From the NCBI RefSeq assembly GCF_900187875.1, contig NZ_FYEX01000001.1:62001-126000 (forward strand): DNA of 64,000 nt, read 5' to 3'. The notes under the pieces were generated by a model. That model ran no database searches. It had not been told where the DNA came from and saw nothing but the letters and a program-made list of their open reading frames with translations. Shown one piece after another: positions 45,047-55,690 of this stretch (positions within the stretch are counted from its first letter, which is position 1; each line of letters opens with the position of its first letter). This DNA comes from Polynucleobacter victoriensis. GTDB taxonomy: Bacteria > Pseudomonadota > Gammaproteobacteria > Burkholderiales > Burkholderiaceae. A program made the translations under genes and the position numbers.

Positions 45047-45703
45047 TTAGACAGTACCTGATTGTAAGGGCACAAAAAATACTTCTTCAAGAACAGTTCT
45101 TTGATAGCGCTGCGAACTCACCCTCTCAACGACTACTAACTGCTGCTCCTCTTCACTTTTAGCTACCGGTGCAACTAATCTACCACCAATAGCCAATTGA
45201 TCCAACAGAGGATCAGGAATACCTAAACCAGCTGCTGCCAAAATAATTCCATCAAATGGAGCTGCTTGAGGCAAACCACGAATACCATCGCCATATACCA
45301 AGCGAAGATTCGGAATTCGGAATGGTCTTAACTTAGCCCTAGCCTGATCATGTAAAGGTCTAATTCTCTCAATCGAGTAGACCTCAGCTGCAACCAAACT
45401 AAGGATAGCAGCCTGATATCCACAACCGGTGCCAATTTCAAGAACCTTGCCTAACTCTTTCTTGGGTTTATGCAATAACTCCACCATGCGGGCTACCACA
45501 GAAGGTTTAGAAATTGTTTGTTGATGACCAATCGGTAGTGCAGAATCTTCATAGGCTCTGGTATCCAAAGCCTCATCAACAAAAGCATGTCTTGGTACAG
45601 TAGCAATAGCTTCTAACACCTGACGATGGCGCACACCGCTAGCAGCCACCTTCTCCGCCAACTGAATACGCGCCTTATCGTGAATTGGATCTTTTTTAAC
45701 CAC
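45047..45703 (-). CDS. pcm: protein-L-isoaspartate O-methyltransferase
   Basis: The 218-aa enzyme repairs isoaspartyl residues in aged proteins using SAM. Motif I VLEIGTGCGYQAAILS and the substrate-side segment GHQQTISKPSVVARM are visible. The start is GTG at 45703, with a weak AGG upstream. It lies between surE and nlpD in the stress/stationary-phase cluster. Confidence 0.95.
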   Translation of the reverse strand: MVKKDPIHDKARIQLAEKVAASGVRHRQVLEAIATVPRHAFVDEALDTRAYEDSALPIGHQQTISKPSVVARMVELLHKPKKELGKVLEIGTGCGYQAAILSLVAAEVYSIERIRPLHDQARAKLRPFRIPNLRLVYGDGIRGLPQAAPFDGIILAAAGLGIPDPLLDQLAIGGRLVAPVAKSEEEQQLVVVERVSSQRYQRTVLEEVFFVPLQSGTV

Positions 45704-45730
45704 TAGTAACCTATGACTTACTTATCTATA

Positions 45731-46525
45731 TTAGTTTTTATTCCAGTTAGCATCGATCATGTGCGCACGCATGCGCGTGTGCGATAAATCTAACTGTAAA
45801 GGCGTGATTGAAACTTGGCCATGCTCAATCGCATGAAAATCCGTTCCCTCAGTTGCATCTCTGGCAACACCTGGAGGACCAATCCAATATATTGGCTCAC
45901 CACGAGGGTTGTTTTGCATGATTACGTTCTGAGAATGATGGCGATTACCTAACCTAGTCACGCGCCAAGCTTTTAATTGCTCATACGGGCGATTAGGGAT
46001 GTTTACATTCAGCAATGTAGGCTTAGGCAGATTAATACCATCACTCATTAAATGACCATCCACAGGTTGTTCAATTTGTTGGAGAACAATATCTCTGGCA
46101 ACCTTGGCAGCATCATCAATACCAGACCAACCCTTATCAACCTGAGAAAAAGCTATCGCTGGAATACCAAACATAACTCCCTCGATAGCTGCAGCAACCG
46201 TACCTGAATAAAGAACATCTTCACCCATATTCTCACCCTGGTTAATTCCCGAAACCACAATATCTGGTTTTGAATCCAATAAACCAGTCAATGCAACGTG
46301 CACACAATCTGTTGGCGTACCGTTGACATATAAGAAATTATCTCTTTCACCACCAACCACACGATTAACAGTTAAAGGCCGAGACAAAGTCAGTGAGTTA
46401 GATGCACCGCTATGATTTTGCTCAGGCGCAATCACTGTAACCTTACCCAAGGGGCGCAAAGCGTTAACGAGCGCAAGCAACCCAGGGGCTAAATAACCAT
46501 CATCGTTGGCAATTAATATGTGCAT
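45731..46525 (-). CDS. surE: 5'/3'-nucleotidase SurE
   Basis: The 264-aa survival phosphatase has the metal site IANDDGYLAPG (Asp8, Asp9), HSGASNSLT and VSGINQGENMGEDVLYSGTV cut into adjoining parts of the active site. It dephosphorylates nucleoside monophosphates. First gene of surE-pcm-nlpD-rpoS. The upstream 70 bases to recR contain nothing I can name. Confidence 0.96.
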   Translation of the reverse strand: MHILIANDDGYLAPGLLALVNALRPLGKVTVIAPEQNHSGASNSLTLSRPLTVNRVVGGERDNFLYVNGTPTDCVHVALTGLLDSKPDIVVSGINQGENMGEDVLYSGTVAAAIEGVMFGIPAIAFSQVDKGWSGIDDAAKVARDIVLQQIEQPVDGHLMSDGINLPKPTLLNVNIPNRPYEQLKAWRVTRLGNRHHSQNVIMQNNPRGEPIYWIGPPGVARDATEGTDFHAIEHGQVSITPLQLDLSHTRMRAHMIDANWNKN

Positions 46526-46595
46526 AAGGTCTCAGTGGAAAGAATGCCAAGCATATAGCTTGGGTACTTGGAAGCCTCTATCTTAATCTTTTTTA

Positions 46596-47222
46596 TCAAC
46601 TAACTGAGCGTCGATCCATCATCGCTCTGGCTAAAGTACTTGCATCAACATACTCTAGCTCTCCACCAACAGGTACACCCCTCGCAATTCTAGAAACTTT
46701 AATGCCTCGAGCCTTCATGATTTCACCAATGTAATGGGCAGTCGCCTCACCCTCGCTGGTGAAGTTGGTTGCTAAAACCACTTCTTTAACAGGCTCTTTG
46801 CTTTTCTCAACTCGCTCAATTAAGCGATCTAGATGTATTTCATTTGGGCCCAAACCATCTAGCGGAGATAGCCTTCCCATCAACACAAAATATAAGCCAC
46901 GATAAGTCAGAGTCTGTTCAACCATCAGTTGGTCAGCAGGCGTTTCAACCACACATAAAATACTTGGGTCACGGCGCTCATCAGCACAAGTTGTACAAAC
47001 TTCTAACTCAGAAAAGGTATTACATAAAGTGCAATGGTGAATATTGTTCACCGCATCTAGCAAACTCTGCCCCAGTACTGCAGCTCCATTACGGTCATGT
47101 TGCAGCAAATGAAACGCCATGCGTTGCGCTGACTTAGGACCAACACCTGGCAAAGCTTTTAAAGCTTGCACCATGCGCGATAGAGCATCCTGTGCCTGGT
47201 CCGGTGAGCGGTTATCTGCCAT
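46596..47222 (-). CDS. recR: recombination mediator RecR
   Basis: The 208-aa RecFOR-pathway protein has an N-terminal HhH (LPGVGPKSAQRMAFHLL), a Cys4 zinc finger (CTLCNTFSELEVCTTC), and a Toprim domain with VVETPADQLMVEQT. It assists RecA loading at gaps. Five bases separate it from ybaB. Confidence 0.97.
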   Translation of the reverse strand: MADNRSPDQAQDALSRMVQALKALPGVGPKSAQRMAFHLLQHDRNGAAVLGQSLLDAVNNIHHCTLCNTFSELEVCTTCADERRDPSILCVVETPADQLMVEQTLTYRGLYFVLMGRLSPLDGLGPNEIHLDRLIERVEKSKEPVKEVVLATNFTSEGEATAHYIGEIMKARGIKVSRIARGVPVGGELEYVDASTLARAMMDRRSVS

Positions 47223-47227
47223 GCTAA

Positions 47228-47551
47228 TTAGAACGGCAATTTGAATCCTGGTGGCATTGGCATACCTGCCGTAGCACCAGACATTTTTTTATTAGAAACT
47301 TCCTCGGCCTGACGATAAGCATCTGCATATGCAGTAACTAGCAAGTCTTCTAACATTTCGCGATCATCCATAGCTGTTTCAGAAATTTCAACGCGCTTAA
47401 CCACGTGCTTACCAGTCATAGTCACTTTGATAGAACCTGAAGCTGCTTGACCAACAACTTCCAAAGCTTCCAATTCAGCTTGGGCACGCTTCATGTTCTC
47501 TTGCATCTGCTGAGCTTGCTTCATCAAACCAGCAATATTGCCTTTCATCAT
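47228..47551 (-). CDS. ybaB: nucleoid-associated protein YbaB/EbfC
   Basis: The 107-aa dimeric DNA-binding protein has long N-terminal helix KQAQQMQENMKRAQAELEALEV and the conserved beta region with MTGKHVVKRVEISE. It is placed between dnaX and recR as nearly universal in proteobacteria. Start taken at the first of two consecutive Met codons. Confidence 0.96.
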   Translation of the reverse strand: MMKGNIAGLMKQAQQMQENMKRAQAELEALEVVGQAASGSIKVTMTGKHVVKRVEISETAMDDREMLEDLLVTAYADAYRQAEEVSNKKMSGATAGMPMPPGFKLPF

Positions 47552-47583
47552 TTTCTTAATCCCCTAACAAAAACTACTAATAC

Positions 47584-49233
47584 TTATTGAATTGGCCTAA
47601 TACTGCCAGGCACAACCGTTGCACCGAACTCAGCCTGAATACTTTTCACAAAATCATCGTTTGCAACAGACTCTTCCGCACCCTCTTGCTTTTCTTGTTT
47701 AATCTTCGCCTCAACAGCAGCAATTGATTGAGTTGCCTTACCTGTCTCAATCAAAATTTTCACTTGCTTGCCTAAATAGGTAGATAAAGCATCTTGAAGT
47801 CGATTAACACTTTCGGTACTTGCCAACTGAGGCATACCAACAATCACTGTTGCTTTGATGTTGCCACCTTGTTCATCCCACTTCTGTAGCTCAGTTTGAA
47901 ATGCTAATTGCTGCACCAATCCTCGGACAGGTAAAGCTTTCATCCAAGCCTGCCAATCTGGATCATCTTGGTTATAACTAACTGCTGTTGCTGATGTATT
48001 TACTGGTTTAGTCGTTACTGAAGCGGTCTTAGCTGGAGCTGCCTGAGGGGCAGACAAGCCTGCCGCAGCTTTTGCTGCAGCCGGACCACTCAAGGCTTTT
48101 GCTGGACCTGCTGACTTTGGAGAACCAGAACCATCGCCTGGCTTGAATGCCAACATTCTAAGAAGAGCCATCGTAAAGCCCGCTTGCTCATCTGGAGCTA
48201 AGGATAAATCTGGCCGACTAGTAATCGCGATTTGGTAGTACAGCTGAACCTCTTCTTTACCAAATAAAGCGGCTAAACGACGTACATCACTCGCCTCAGG
48301 CCAATCATCCAAGACTGCAGACGGAACTGTTTGAGCCAAGGCAATCTTTTGCAACAAGGATGCCAAATCTTGCAAAGCCAAAGAAAATGAAAGACTTCTC
48401 TCCGCCATCTCATCGGAAATCTTCACTAAAGTCTCGCCATCTCTTGACTGCAAAGCATCCAAGACTCTAATTAGATATGTTTCATCTAGCGTGCCTAACA
48501 TTGCTCTGATCGCTGATTCACTCACTGGGCCAGCTGCATAGGCTATGGCTTGATCAGTTAAAGACAAAGCATCGCGCATAGAACCTTGCGCAGCTTTGGC
48601 CAAAATACGTAGCGCACCAATTTCAAATGGGACAGATTCTGCCTCTAAAACTTTTTGCAAATGTTCCACAATTGCAGGAATAGGCATTTGCTTTAGATTA
48701 AATTGCAAACAGCGAGATAGAACTGTTACTGGAATTTTTTGTGGATCAGTTGTTGCAAGAATAAATTTAACGTGTGGCGGTGGTTCCTCTAGCGTTTTGA
48801 GCATTGCATTAAATGCATGCCCAGTTAGCATATGAACCTCGTCGATCATATAAACCTTAAAACGTGCACTGCTTGGTGCGTACATGGCTTTCTCAAGCAA
48901 CTGAGCCATGTCATCAACACCGCGATTGCTTGCAGCATCCATCTCGATGTAATCAACATATCTGCCAGCATCGATCTCTGTACAAGCTGGGCATTGACCA
49001 CATGGTTGAGAAGTCATTTGCCCCTGGTCATCAGCACCAGTGCAATTTAAGGCTTTAGCCAAAATACGTGAAATAGTTGTCTTACCGACACCTCTGGTAC
49101 CAGTAAATAACCAAGCATGGTGTAAACGCTGCTGATCTAAGGCATGAGTCAATGCTTTGACCACGTGCTCTTGGCCAACTAGGGTTGAAAAATCTCTCGG
49201 GCGCCACTTTCGGGCTAATGCTAATGCAGTCAT
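47584..49233 (-). CDS. dnaX: DNA polymerase III subunit tau/gamma
   Basis: The 549-aa clamp-loader ATPase has P-loop GTRGVGKTT (about 45-53), zinc-module cysteines in CTGADD and CGQCPAC, DEVHML Walker B and the SRC sensor in VLSRCLQF. An Ala/Pro-rich linker leads to a tau-specific C-terminal domain. I saw no A-rich slippery run like E. coli's gamma frameshift, so gamma may not be made. The C-terminal region is shorter than in E. coli tau. Confidence 0.96.
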   Translation of the reverse strand: MTALALARKWRPRDFSTLVGQEHVVKALTHALDQQRLHHAWLFTGTRGVGKTTISRILAKALNCTGADDQGQMTSQPCGQCPACTEIDAGRYVDYIEMDAASNRGVDDMAQLLEKAMYAPSSARFKVYMIDEVHMLTGHAFNAMLKTLEEPPPHVKFILATTDPQKIPVTVLSRCLQFNLKQMPIPAIVEHLQKVLEAESVPFEIGALRILAKAAQGSMRDALSLTDQAIAYAAGPVSESAIRAMLGTLDETYLIRVLDALQSRDGETLVKISDEMAERSLSFSLALQDLASLLQKIALAQTVPSAVLDDWPEASDVRRLAALFGKEEVQLYYQIAITSRPDLSLAPDEQAGFTMALLRMLAFKPGDGSGSPKSAGPAKALSGPAAAKAAAGLSAPQAAPAKTASVTTKPVNTSATAVSYNQDDPDWQAWMKALPVRGLVQQLAFQTELQKWDEQGGNIKATVIVGMPQLASTESVNRLQDALSTYLGKQVKILIETGKATQSIAAVEAKIKQEKQEGAEESVANDDFVKSIQAEFGATVVPGSIRPIQ

Positions 49234-49271
49234 ATTGTCATTCTACAAGTAGAAGGCAGTAGAATGTCAGA

Positions 49272-49368
49272 GGACGGGCCTCCTCGCATGGTGGCTTGGC
49301 AACCTGGTCAGGTCGGGAACGAAGCAGCCAAACCCAATTACTACCAGTGCCGAGGGTCAGGCTCGTCC
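49272..49368 (+). ncRNA. ffs: signal recognition particle 4.5S RNA
   Basis: The apical domain is diagnostic: GGTCAGGTCGGGAACGAAGC and GCAGCCA carry the GGAA-type loop and internal loop that bind Ffh. The 5' and 3' ends GGACGGGCC / GGCTCGTCC pair to close the rod. About 97 nt. It lies in the usual place next to dnaX, on the opposite strand. Confidence 0.93.
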
Positions 49369-49426
49369 ACCTACTTACCTCATTTTTCAGTCTATTTTTA
49401 CCCACATATTTCCTTTAGGTTTTTCC

Positions 49427-52400
49427 CTAATTAGGACCATTCATCTCCAAAAGCTCACCTTTGCCACTTAATAAATAGGATTTAACCTCTTTATCAGGTC
49501 GTAGCTTTGATACACATTGCCTATATGTTGCCATTTGTAATTGATATTTTTGATATAACTCGTGAGTTACTTCAGGAATGGAAAGCTTGTAATCCAATAT
49601 CAATAGCTGATTAGGTAACTCAATCAATCGGTCAATCCTTAATAAACGACCATCAGAACTTGCGATATCTAACTCTTCCCAAGCATTTTGTATCTCGTTA
49701 CTAAAGAAGAATTTTTCGGCAAAATCTGAAGATAAGACATTCACCGCACATCGTCTTGCATCACTGGCTAATTTTGAATCAATATTCAACCAAGAGACGA
49801 GCTCATCACTAGGGGGTAAATCCTCGACATGTCGAATACCCATTCTCATGACATGCTCCATGATGGCATGAAAGGCAACGCCTAAATCAATAACTTTCTG
49901 TTGTTCAGGAGTTATTAGCTCCTCGTCAAATGGCACTGATACATCGGCCTCACCTTGCCAAGCGACCTCAAAATCAAAGAATTCATGGCTATCAACCATA
50001 TCGCCACTAGATTTGATTACCTCTGTGGCAACACCATCTTGCTCTTCAATTTTATCAACCCCAGCTCGCTCAAGCCTGTCATACCAACCATTAGCAGCAA
50101 CTGGCTTATCACTCTTATTTACCAAACCTGATATGTAAACAGCCTCTTTTGCTCTAGTTAATGCCACATATAAAAGGTTCCAATTTTCAATTTCAGCAAT
50201 TGCATCCTCACGATCCCTAAGTTCTTGGCGCGCAGGATCTTTAGGCTTACCAGAAAAAATAGGAGATATATGTTGCGGGCCTTGATCACCTGGCATCCAA
50301 CTCATCAGGACACCTACATTGTCATGACCACTGCGGGTGGTATTAGTGTTCATCAAAATGACAAAGCGTGATTCCAAGCCCTTAGCCGCATGAATAGTTA
50401 AAACTCTCACGCGAGCATCCGAGGAAGCGGCGTCTTCATCAGCATCCTCATCAACAACTGACTCACCCTCATCTGGACTCTCTTCTTCAGCGCCACGTTT
50501 GATTTTTTTAAGTTCGGCAATAAATCTAGGTAAGCTTGGATAACGACCACCATCCAAATCTAACGCTAAAGCCAAGAATGCATCCAAATTGGAAAGAACT
50601 TGATCTCGTTGTAAAGGCGGAGCGAATTGAGCGTACCTCAGACGCAACTGTGTTTGCGCGTAAATATGATCTAACAAATCATGAACAGGTAAATGTTTAG
50701 CTAAATCAATCCAACTCAATATATCTTTGTAAATTTGGTGATGCTGACTCTCAGTCTGACCTATGAGGTGCCAGAATGAGTGATGCTGATGAGACAGTTT
50801 TGAGGCTGTTAACTGCATCAACTGTTCATCAGAAAAAGCATAGATGGGGGAGCGTAAAACCTGAGCCAGAGATAAATCATCAGTAGGTGTGATTAACACC
50901 GACAACAGGGCAATCATATCTTCCGCCTCTAAGGTCTTAAGAAGCCCACCCTGCCTTGGACTATCGCATGGAACCCCACAATCTCTGAATGCTTTTTCAA
51001 TATGCGAAAGATGAGTTCTAGATCTTAATAAGATTAAGAAATCACCCCAAGAAGCATTTTTTTTAGCTTTAACCCGTTGAATGTGTCTTGCCACCTGTAA
51101 TGCCTCAGCATAACTCTGCTTAGCTTTCGACTCTTTAGCCGAGTCAATATAAGGATTGATCAGCGCATTCCTATGTGGGTGCTTAGTGATATTTGGGGCT
51201 TCAATCAAAGGTAAGAGAAAGACTTCGCCATTACCGTAGATGTTTTTCGCTTGTGGGTTGCGCGTTTGCTCTTCAAATGGATAGGCCTCTGGAACATCAG
51301 GCAACTGAAACACCGCATTAACCGCCTCCAATACTGCCGGACTATTTCTTCGCGTAGCATTAAATGGATGAAACTTGGCTTTGAAGTGATTCTCCAAATA
51401 CGTTTTAGCTTCTTTGAACAAGCGCACATCTGCTCTTCTAAAACGATAAATGGACTGCTTTGGATCGCCCACTAAAAACACAGAGGGCTTATCCTCGCCA
51501 TCACCATAAGCACTTAACCAGGACAATAAAATTTGCCACTGTTGTGGATTGGTATCTTGAAACTCATCAATTAAAAGATGCTTGTACTTCGCATCAAGCC
51601 TTGCTTGCAGATAATTAGCCACGTCAGAGTTCAACATCAACTTAGCTGTGTAGGCTTCTAAATCAGAAAAATCCTGCACCCGCAGCAATTCTTTTTTAGC
51701 TTGGTAGTGCGAAAGCATATCCATACCAATAGTTACCCAAGCCTGATGAATTGCATGTGCGCGATGATCAGCCATCCAACGGTAGTGATCGAATAATACT
51801 TGTGCCCAATACTGGCGAGTTTTATTGATTTGCTGCTCTAACTCTTCTGGGTTAGATAGCTTTTTGAGAGATTTTTTTAAATCACCAGAAGCCGATAGTT
51901 GCGCCAAACACTCATAATCACCATTCAAAAATGCAGGCTTTAAGGCGTTTGCGACTTCTGACAAGTCGTACTGATGAGAATGTTTCTTTAAACCATCACT
52001 GATTGCTTTAGCGTATCCAAGATCTCTTTTGCCGCCATTCTCCAAATAACTAGCAAGCGACATTAAATTACCTAAATTACCCGGGTCATCTAAAGCAGTT
52101 TTTAATGGATCCTGAATATCCAGTAAATCAGATTGATCAATCACCGAACGTAATGGATCAAGACTCTTCTTTTGGCACTCAGTGAGATAACTTAACCACT
52201 CGGCTTTTACTGTTAAAAACCCTTTGGACCCAATGAGTAAGTCATTAGCATTTTTAGCCTTTAATTCTTTAACCAGTAACTCATAAGCAGATCTGACGGG
52301 CCCTTTCTCTTTGGTAGGCAAACTAGTCCACCAATCCTCTAAACACTCATCTTGTAAACGCTTAAAGTCATCTCTTAAATTAAGACCTTGAGGGACACCA

Positions 52401-52801
52401 GAATTTAGAGGTGCCCCCCTTAATAAATGACTAAACCAACCATGGAAAGTTTCTATACATAAAGGATATGGGTCAGACAAGACTTCTTCAAATAAAGCCC
52501 TAGCTCGCGGGGCTAAATTTTGGGCATCCGACTCTGACAAACCACGCGCCATTAACTCATCTAGTAACTCGTTATGAGGGCAATTAGCTAACTTTAATAA
52601 GACTTCATCTAAACGCCCACGCATTTCTTGGGCAGCTTTTCTTGTAAATGTAATCGCTAGAATTTCTCGAGGTTTTGCGCCACTCAATAAAAGACGAACA
52701 ATTCTGGATACCAATAGCCACGTCTTACCGCTACCAGCACATGCCTCAATAACGACTGATAAATGAGGATTACATGAATCATGAGTTAGTTGATCGGTCA
52801 T
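49427..52801 (-). CDS. addA: AddA-like UvrD/RecB-type helicase-nuclease
   Basis: The 1124-aa superfamily 1A helicase has Walker A ACAGSGKT (20-27), LAITFTRKAAQEMRGRL (motif Ia), LLIDEFQDTNPQQW (motif II), LVGDPKQSIYRFRRAD (motif III), TIHAAKGLESRFV (motif V) and LLYVALTRAKEAVY (motif VI). The C-terminal PD-(D/E)XK nuclease shows RIDRLIELPNQLLILDYKLS. Together with the overlapping upstream partner it forms an end-resection complex for double-strand break repair. ATG 52801 overlaps the partner's stop by four bases. Confidence 0.9.
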   Translation of the reverse strand: MTDQLTHDSCNPHLSVVIEACAGSGKTWLLVSRIVRLLLSGAKPREILAITFTRKAAQEMRGRLDEVLLKLANCPHNELLDELMARGLSESDAQNLAPRARALFEEVLSDPYPLCIETFHGWFSHLLRGAPLNSGVPQGLNLRDDFKRLQDECLEDWWTSLPTKEKGPVRSAYELLVKELKAKNANDLLIGSKGFLTVKAEWLSYLTECQKKSLDPLRSVIDQSDLLDIQDPLKTALDDPGNLGNLMSLASYLENGGKRDLGYAKAISDGLKKHSHQYDLSEVANALKPAFLNGDYECLAQLSASGDLKKSLKKLSNPEELEQQINKTRQYWAQVLFDHYRWMADHRAHAIHQAWVTIGMDMLSHYQAKKELLRVQDFSDLEAYTAKLMLNSDVANYLQARLDAKYKHLLIDEFQDTNPQQWQILLSWLSAYGDGEDKPSVFLVGDPKQSIYRFRRADVRLFKEAKTYLENHFKAKFHPFNATRRNSPAVLEAVNAVFQLPDVPEAYPFEEQTRNPQAKNIYGNGEVFLLPLIEAPNITKHPHRNALINPYIDSAKESKAKQSYAEALQVARHIQRVKAKKNASWGDFLILLRSRTHLSHIEKAFRDCGVPCDSPRQGGLLKTLEAEDMIALLSVLITPTDDLSLAQVLRSPIYAFSDEQLMQLTASKLSHQHHSFWHLIGQTESQHHQIYKDILSWIDLAKHLPVHDLLDHIYAQTQLRLRYAQFAPPLQRDQVLSNLDAFLALALDLDGGRYPSLPRFIAELKKIKRGAEEESPDEGESVVDEDADEDAASSDARVRVLTIHAAKGLESRFVILMNTNTTRSGHDNVGVLMSWMPGDQGPQHISPIFSGKPKDPARQELRDREDAIAEIENWNLLYVALTRAKEAVYISGLVNKSDKPVAANGWYDRLERAGVDKIEEQDGVATEVIKSSGDMVDSHEFFDFEVAWQGEADVSVPFDEELITPEQQKVIDLGVAFHAIMEHVMRMGIRHVEDLPPSDELVSWLNIDSKLASDARRCAVNVLSSDFAEKFFFSNEIQNAWEELDIASSDGRLLRIDRLIELPNQLLILDYKLSIPEVTHELYQKYQLQMATYRQCVSKLRPDKEVKSYLLSGKGELLEMNGPN

Positions 52802-55581
52802 GACCACATTCCTTTACGACAAATGCCCCGAGCCTGACAATATTGACAAACGCTATCCGGAGCACTCGCCACCACTGGCGAACCACCCCACAGAGCCTCT
52901 ATATCGGCAATCATTTGCGCAGGCAACTCATTCATATGTTCAGATAAATCTTCAACCTGAATAGCTGTCTTAGCTTCCTTGATAGATACCCAAGATGCAC
53001 CAGCAACTGCCTGACCGTTAACAAGATCATGACCATCAACTGCTTTTGCATAAATCACTAACTGTGGGTCATCTTCAATATTGCTTTTCTTTTTATTTAT
53101 AGAGGTTTTGCTACTGTATTTGTAGTCAATCACCTCAACACCGTGCTCTGGATGAATATCTAAACGATCTACAAATCCAGAAACTCGGATTGAACCAAAA
53201 CTAGTCAGCAAGTCAAAACCCACAGGCTTTTCACCGTCATGAAATACCCAACCAGCCTCTTCACGTTCCATATGCCAGTTAATCCAATCAGGTATTAATG
53301 TTTCCCACTCAATCCACGCCGCCAACCAACGGCCATCAACCTCTAAAAGCGGTTTGAACTGTTTATTAGAAATTGCAAATAAACGTTGCTTCAGTAGCTT
53401 AGCTTTTTCATATGGGTTATCTGAAACAATAGCTTGCGTCTTAAGACCATGATAAAAATCTCGCAAGGCAGCATGTAATGCTTGCCCCACAAGACTCAAA
53501 TCAACCTCTACATCTAAGGTGTTTTGCTCTCTCAAGCCAAGAAGACGCGTGACGTAATACCGATAAGGACATTCTCGCAAAGCACGATAAGCACTAGGAC
53601 TAATAGAGGCTGGTTTTACATAATCAGTTGGCAACAATGGCGCTGGCTGAACAACTGTAACTGGCTTATATGCAGTAGCTTTTACATCAATACATTGTTT
53701 TAATAAATCAGCATGATTGACGTATAGGCGTTGTAACCAGGGCGAGGGTTGCTTTGGCTCACCCGCTGAACCATTTGATTGCCAAACCATTCGCCAATGT
53801 GAGTGAGACATCATTAACTGAGATAAGTCCATGGCTTGCTGCTCAAACTCCATGGTCTGTGTTTTGCACCCCAGGATTTTTTTCAACTCACCAGACAAAA
53901 ACATCGGGCTGTCAGAGACAGATGGCAACTGACCATCGTCACAACCAACCATGACCCAAGCATTAAATCTTCTTAAACGAGTGGCACTTAAAGGCAAAAT
54001 AGTCACACTAGCTTTTGCGCGAGGATTACTTTCAATATAACTCGCATCTTCGAATATCGACGATAGCAATGAGAGCCATTCAGACTGCTTTAATGAATAT
54101 TCATTTAAGAGTTGCATAGGCTGCAAAGACTGCAACAACTGCTGACCCGCGACATCTTTGGTCAAGGCATCGAACATTCCTAACTCTTTTAAATCTGACT
54201 CTAAAAATTCCAACCACTCACTACATGCTCGCTCAGACATCTGCCATTTATGACTAAGCTCCTGGAGCTTTTTAATGAGATTAGATACAGCATCAACTTC
54301 TACATCTTGAGATTGAAGTGCTAGCAAAATACCGCCCCAAGATGCTCTTACATCGGCCTGAATCAAACGTTTTTCTAGATGACTCAGGTAATCAGATGCT
54401 TGTTCATCAGAAAGTCCCCATGTAGACCAATTGATGTAGGGATTCTTTAAAAAATCCATGAGCTCAATAGATGTCGGCCCATTTGCTTGACGAAGAACAT
54501 CTATCCAAGACATGACTGATGCAGCAGCCCTGGTAGTAGAAAGTTTCCAACCTGTTTCATCATGAACCGATAAGCCTTTACCAAAACGGGCTAAAAGGGC
54601 TCTGATGCGTCGCGCAACCAAGCGGTCTTGAGCAATCAAAGCAATATGTTGATGCCCTTCTTGCAATAAGTCCTGTATAGCCCCAGCTCCCTGCCATGCT
54701 GCATCCTCAAAACCAGATGCTTTATAGACATGTCGGTTGTTTCTAGATAATTCACTGAAATATTGCTCACGGTTTGCTTTAACGGCGTCATCCCTAGATG
54801 ACACCTCATTACTAATACACTCTGGCCATAAAGCAACAGCAGATTGATCCATCATGCAGTGATGAAATGATGCTTTATCAGAATACGCATCCCAAAGCTG
54901 AGCGATTGATTTTTCAAAACCCGGGGTGCCTTTGGCTGTTTCTATGTATATAAGTGGCTGACGAGAAACCCCCGACTTGATCTCATTAAGCCTCAGACCA
55001 ATAGCCCTTCTTTGACGAACCACGGGATCTTGGCTTGTACTTAAGTATTCCCAAAAAGCTAGAACAATCCGAGTTTCAAACTCAACAATATGTTGCGAAG
55101 CCCCTTGATAAGCCTTCTTCACTGCATCGTTCAGTGCGGAGTCAACTACGTCATCAAAAATACCCAAAGTAGCATCAGACAAAAGATCACATACTTCGAT
55201 GATATTTTTAGCCAATGCCCATTTTGAAGCGTCCGAACTACCAAGCAACATCTGGCTCAATTGAGATCTATCAGACAATGTCTTATAAACCTCAAACCAG
55301 CGCTCTAAATCACTCTTAATAGGACCTTCTTTTCTGAGGCCTGGAGTTTCTTTTAACCACTGAGCTAAACCCAATACACGTGGCAAAAAAACTAAATGAT
55401 CAGAAATACCCGTAGGACGAGCAAGTTCAAGAGCCTGCCTTAAACCGTATGCTGGCCCTGAGGTACTTAGCAACACCAAAGGACTTTCACCTTCAGCCAA
55501 GGTGATTTTCCATATAAGACTCGCCAAATCCTCAATAACAAGGCGATTGGGGGCTAAAAGGTGTTGTTGACGATATGACAT
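52798..55581 (-). CDS. addB: AddB-like PD-(D/E)XK nuclease with Fe-S cluster
   Basis: The 927-aa partner of the AddA-like helicase has an inactivated helicase-like N-terminal and middle region and a C-terminal RecB-type nuclease (GFVDRLDIHPEHGVEVIDYK). Four cysteines that would hold a [4Fe-4S] cluster are visible: Cys671 in RECPYRYYV and Cys912, Cys915, Cys921 near the end (CQYCQARGIC). This Cys pattern is characteristic of AddB and Cas4 nucleases. It is first of the two-gene unit, divergent from trxA by 109 bases. Confidence 0.9.
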   Translation of the reverse strand: MSYRQQHLLAPNRLVIEDLASLIWKITLAEGESPLVLLSTSGPAYGLRQALELARPTGISDHLVFLPRVLGLAQWLKETPGLRKEGPIKSDLERWFEVYKTLSDRSQLSQMLLGSSDASKWALAKNIIEVCDLLSDATLGIFDDVVDSALNDAVKKAYQGASQHIVEFETRIVLAFWEYLSTSQDPVVRQRRAIGLRLNEIKSGVSRQPLIYIETAKGTPGFEKSIAQLWDAYSDKASFHHCMMDQSAVALWPECISNEVSSRDDAVKANREQYFSELSRNNRHVYKASGFEDAAWQGAGAIQDLLQEGHQHIALIAQDRLVARRIRALLARFGKGLSVHDETGWKLSTTRAAASVMSWIDVLRQANGPTSIELMDFLKNPYINWSTWGLSDEQASDYLSHLEKRLIQADVRASWGGILLALQSQDVEVDAVSNLIKKLQELSHKWQMSERACSEWLEFLESDLKELGMFDALTKDVAGQQLLQSLQPMQLLNEYSLKQSEWLSLLSSIFEDASYIESNPRAKASVTILPLSATRLRRFNAWVMVGCDDGQLPSVSDSPMFLSGELKKILGCKTQTMEFEQQAMDLSQLMMSHSHWRMVWQSNGSAGEPKQPSPWLQRLYVNHADLLKQCIDVKATAYKPVTVVQPAPLLPTDYVKPASISPSAYRALRECPYRYYVTRLLGLREQNTLDVEVDLSLVGQALHAALRDFYHGLKTQAIVSDNPYEKAKLLKQRLFAISNKQFKPLLEVDGRWLAAWIEWETLIPDWINWHMEREEAGWVFHDGEKPVGFDLLTSFGSIRVSGFVDRLDIHPEHGVEVIDYKYSSKTSINKKKSNIEDDPQLVIYAKAVDGHDLVNGQAVAGASWVSIKEAKTAIQVEDLSEHMNELPAQMIADIEALWGGSPVVASAPDSVCQYCQARGICRKGMWS

Positions 55582-55690
55582 GGATCAGAGAGTATGCACA
55601 AATAAGCGCTTATTGATAATATATTGCTTGTAAGTGATGAATAATCATAAAAACTAAATAATATTTAAAAGAATTAACTAAAGGACTCCT

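Noticed and set aside
47584..49233. Possible programmed frameshift in dnaX as in E. coli
   Set aside because: I looked for an A-rich slippery heptamer with a downstream hairpin and saw none convincing in the reading frame.
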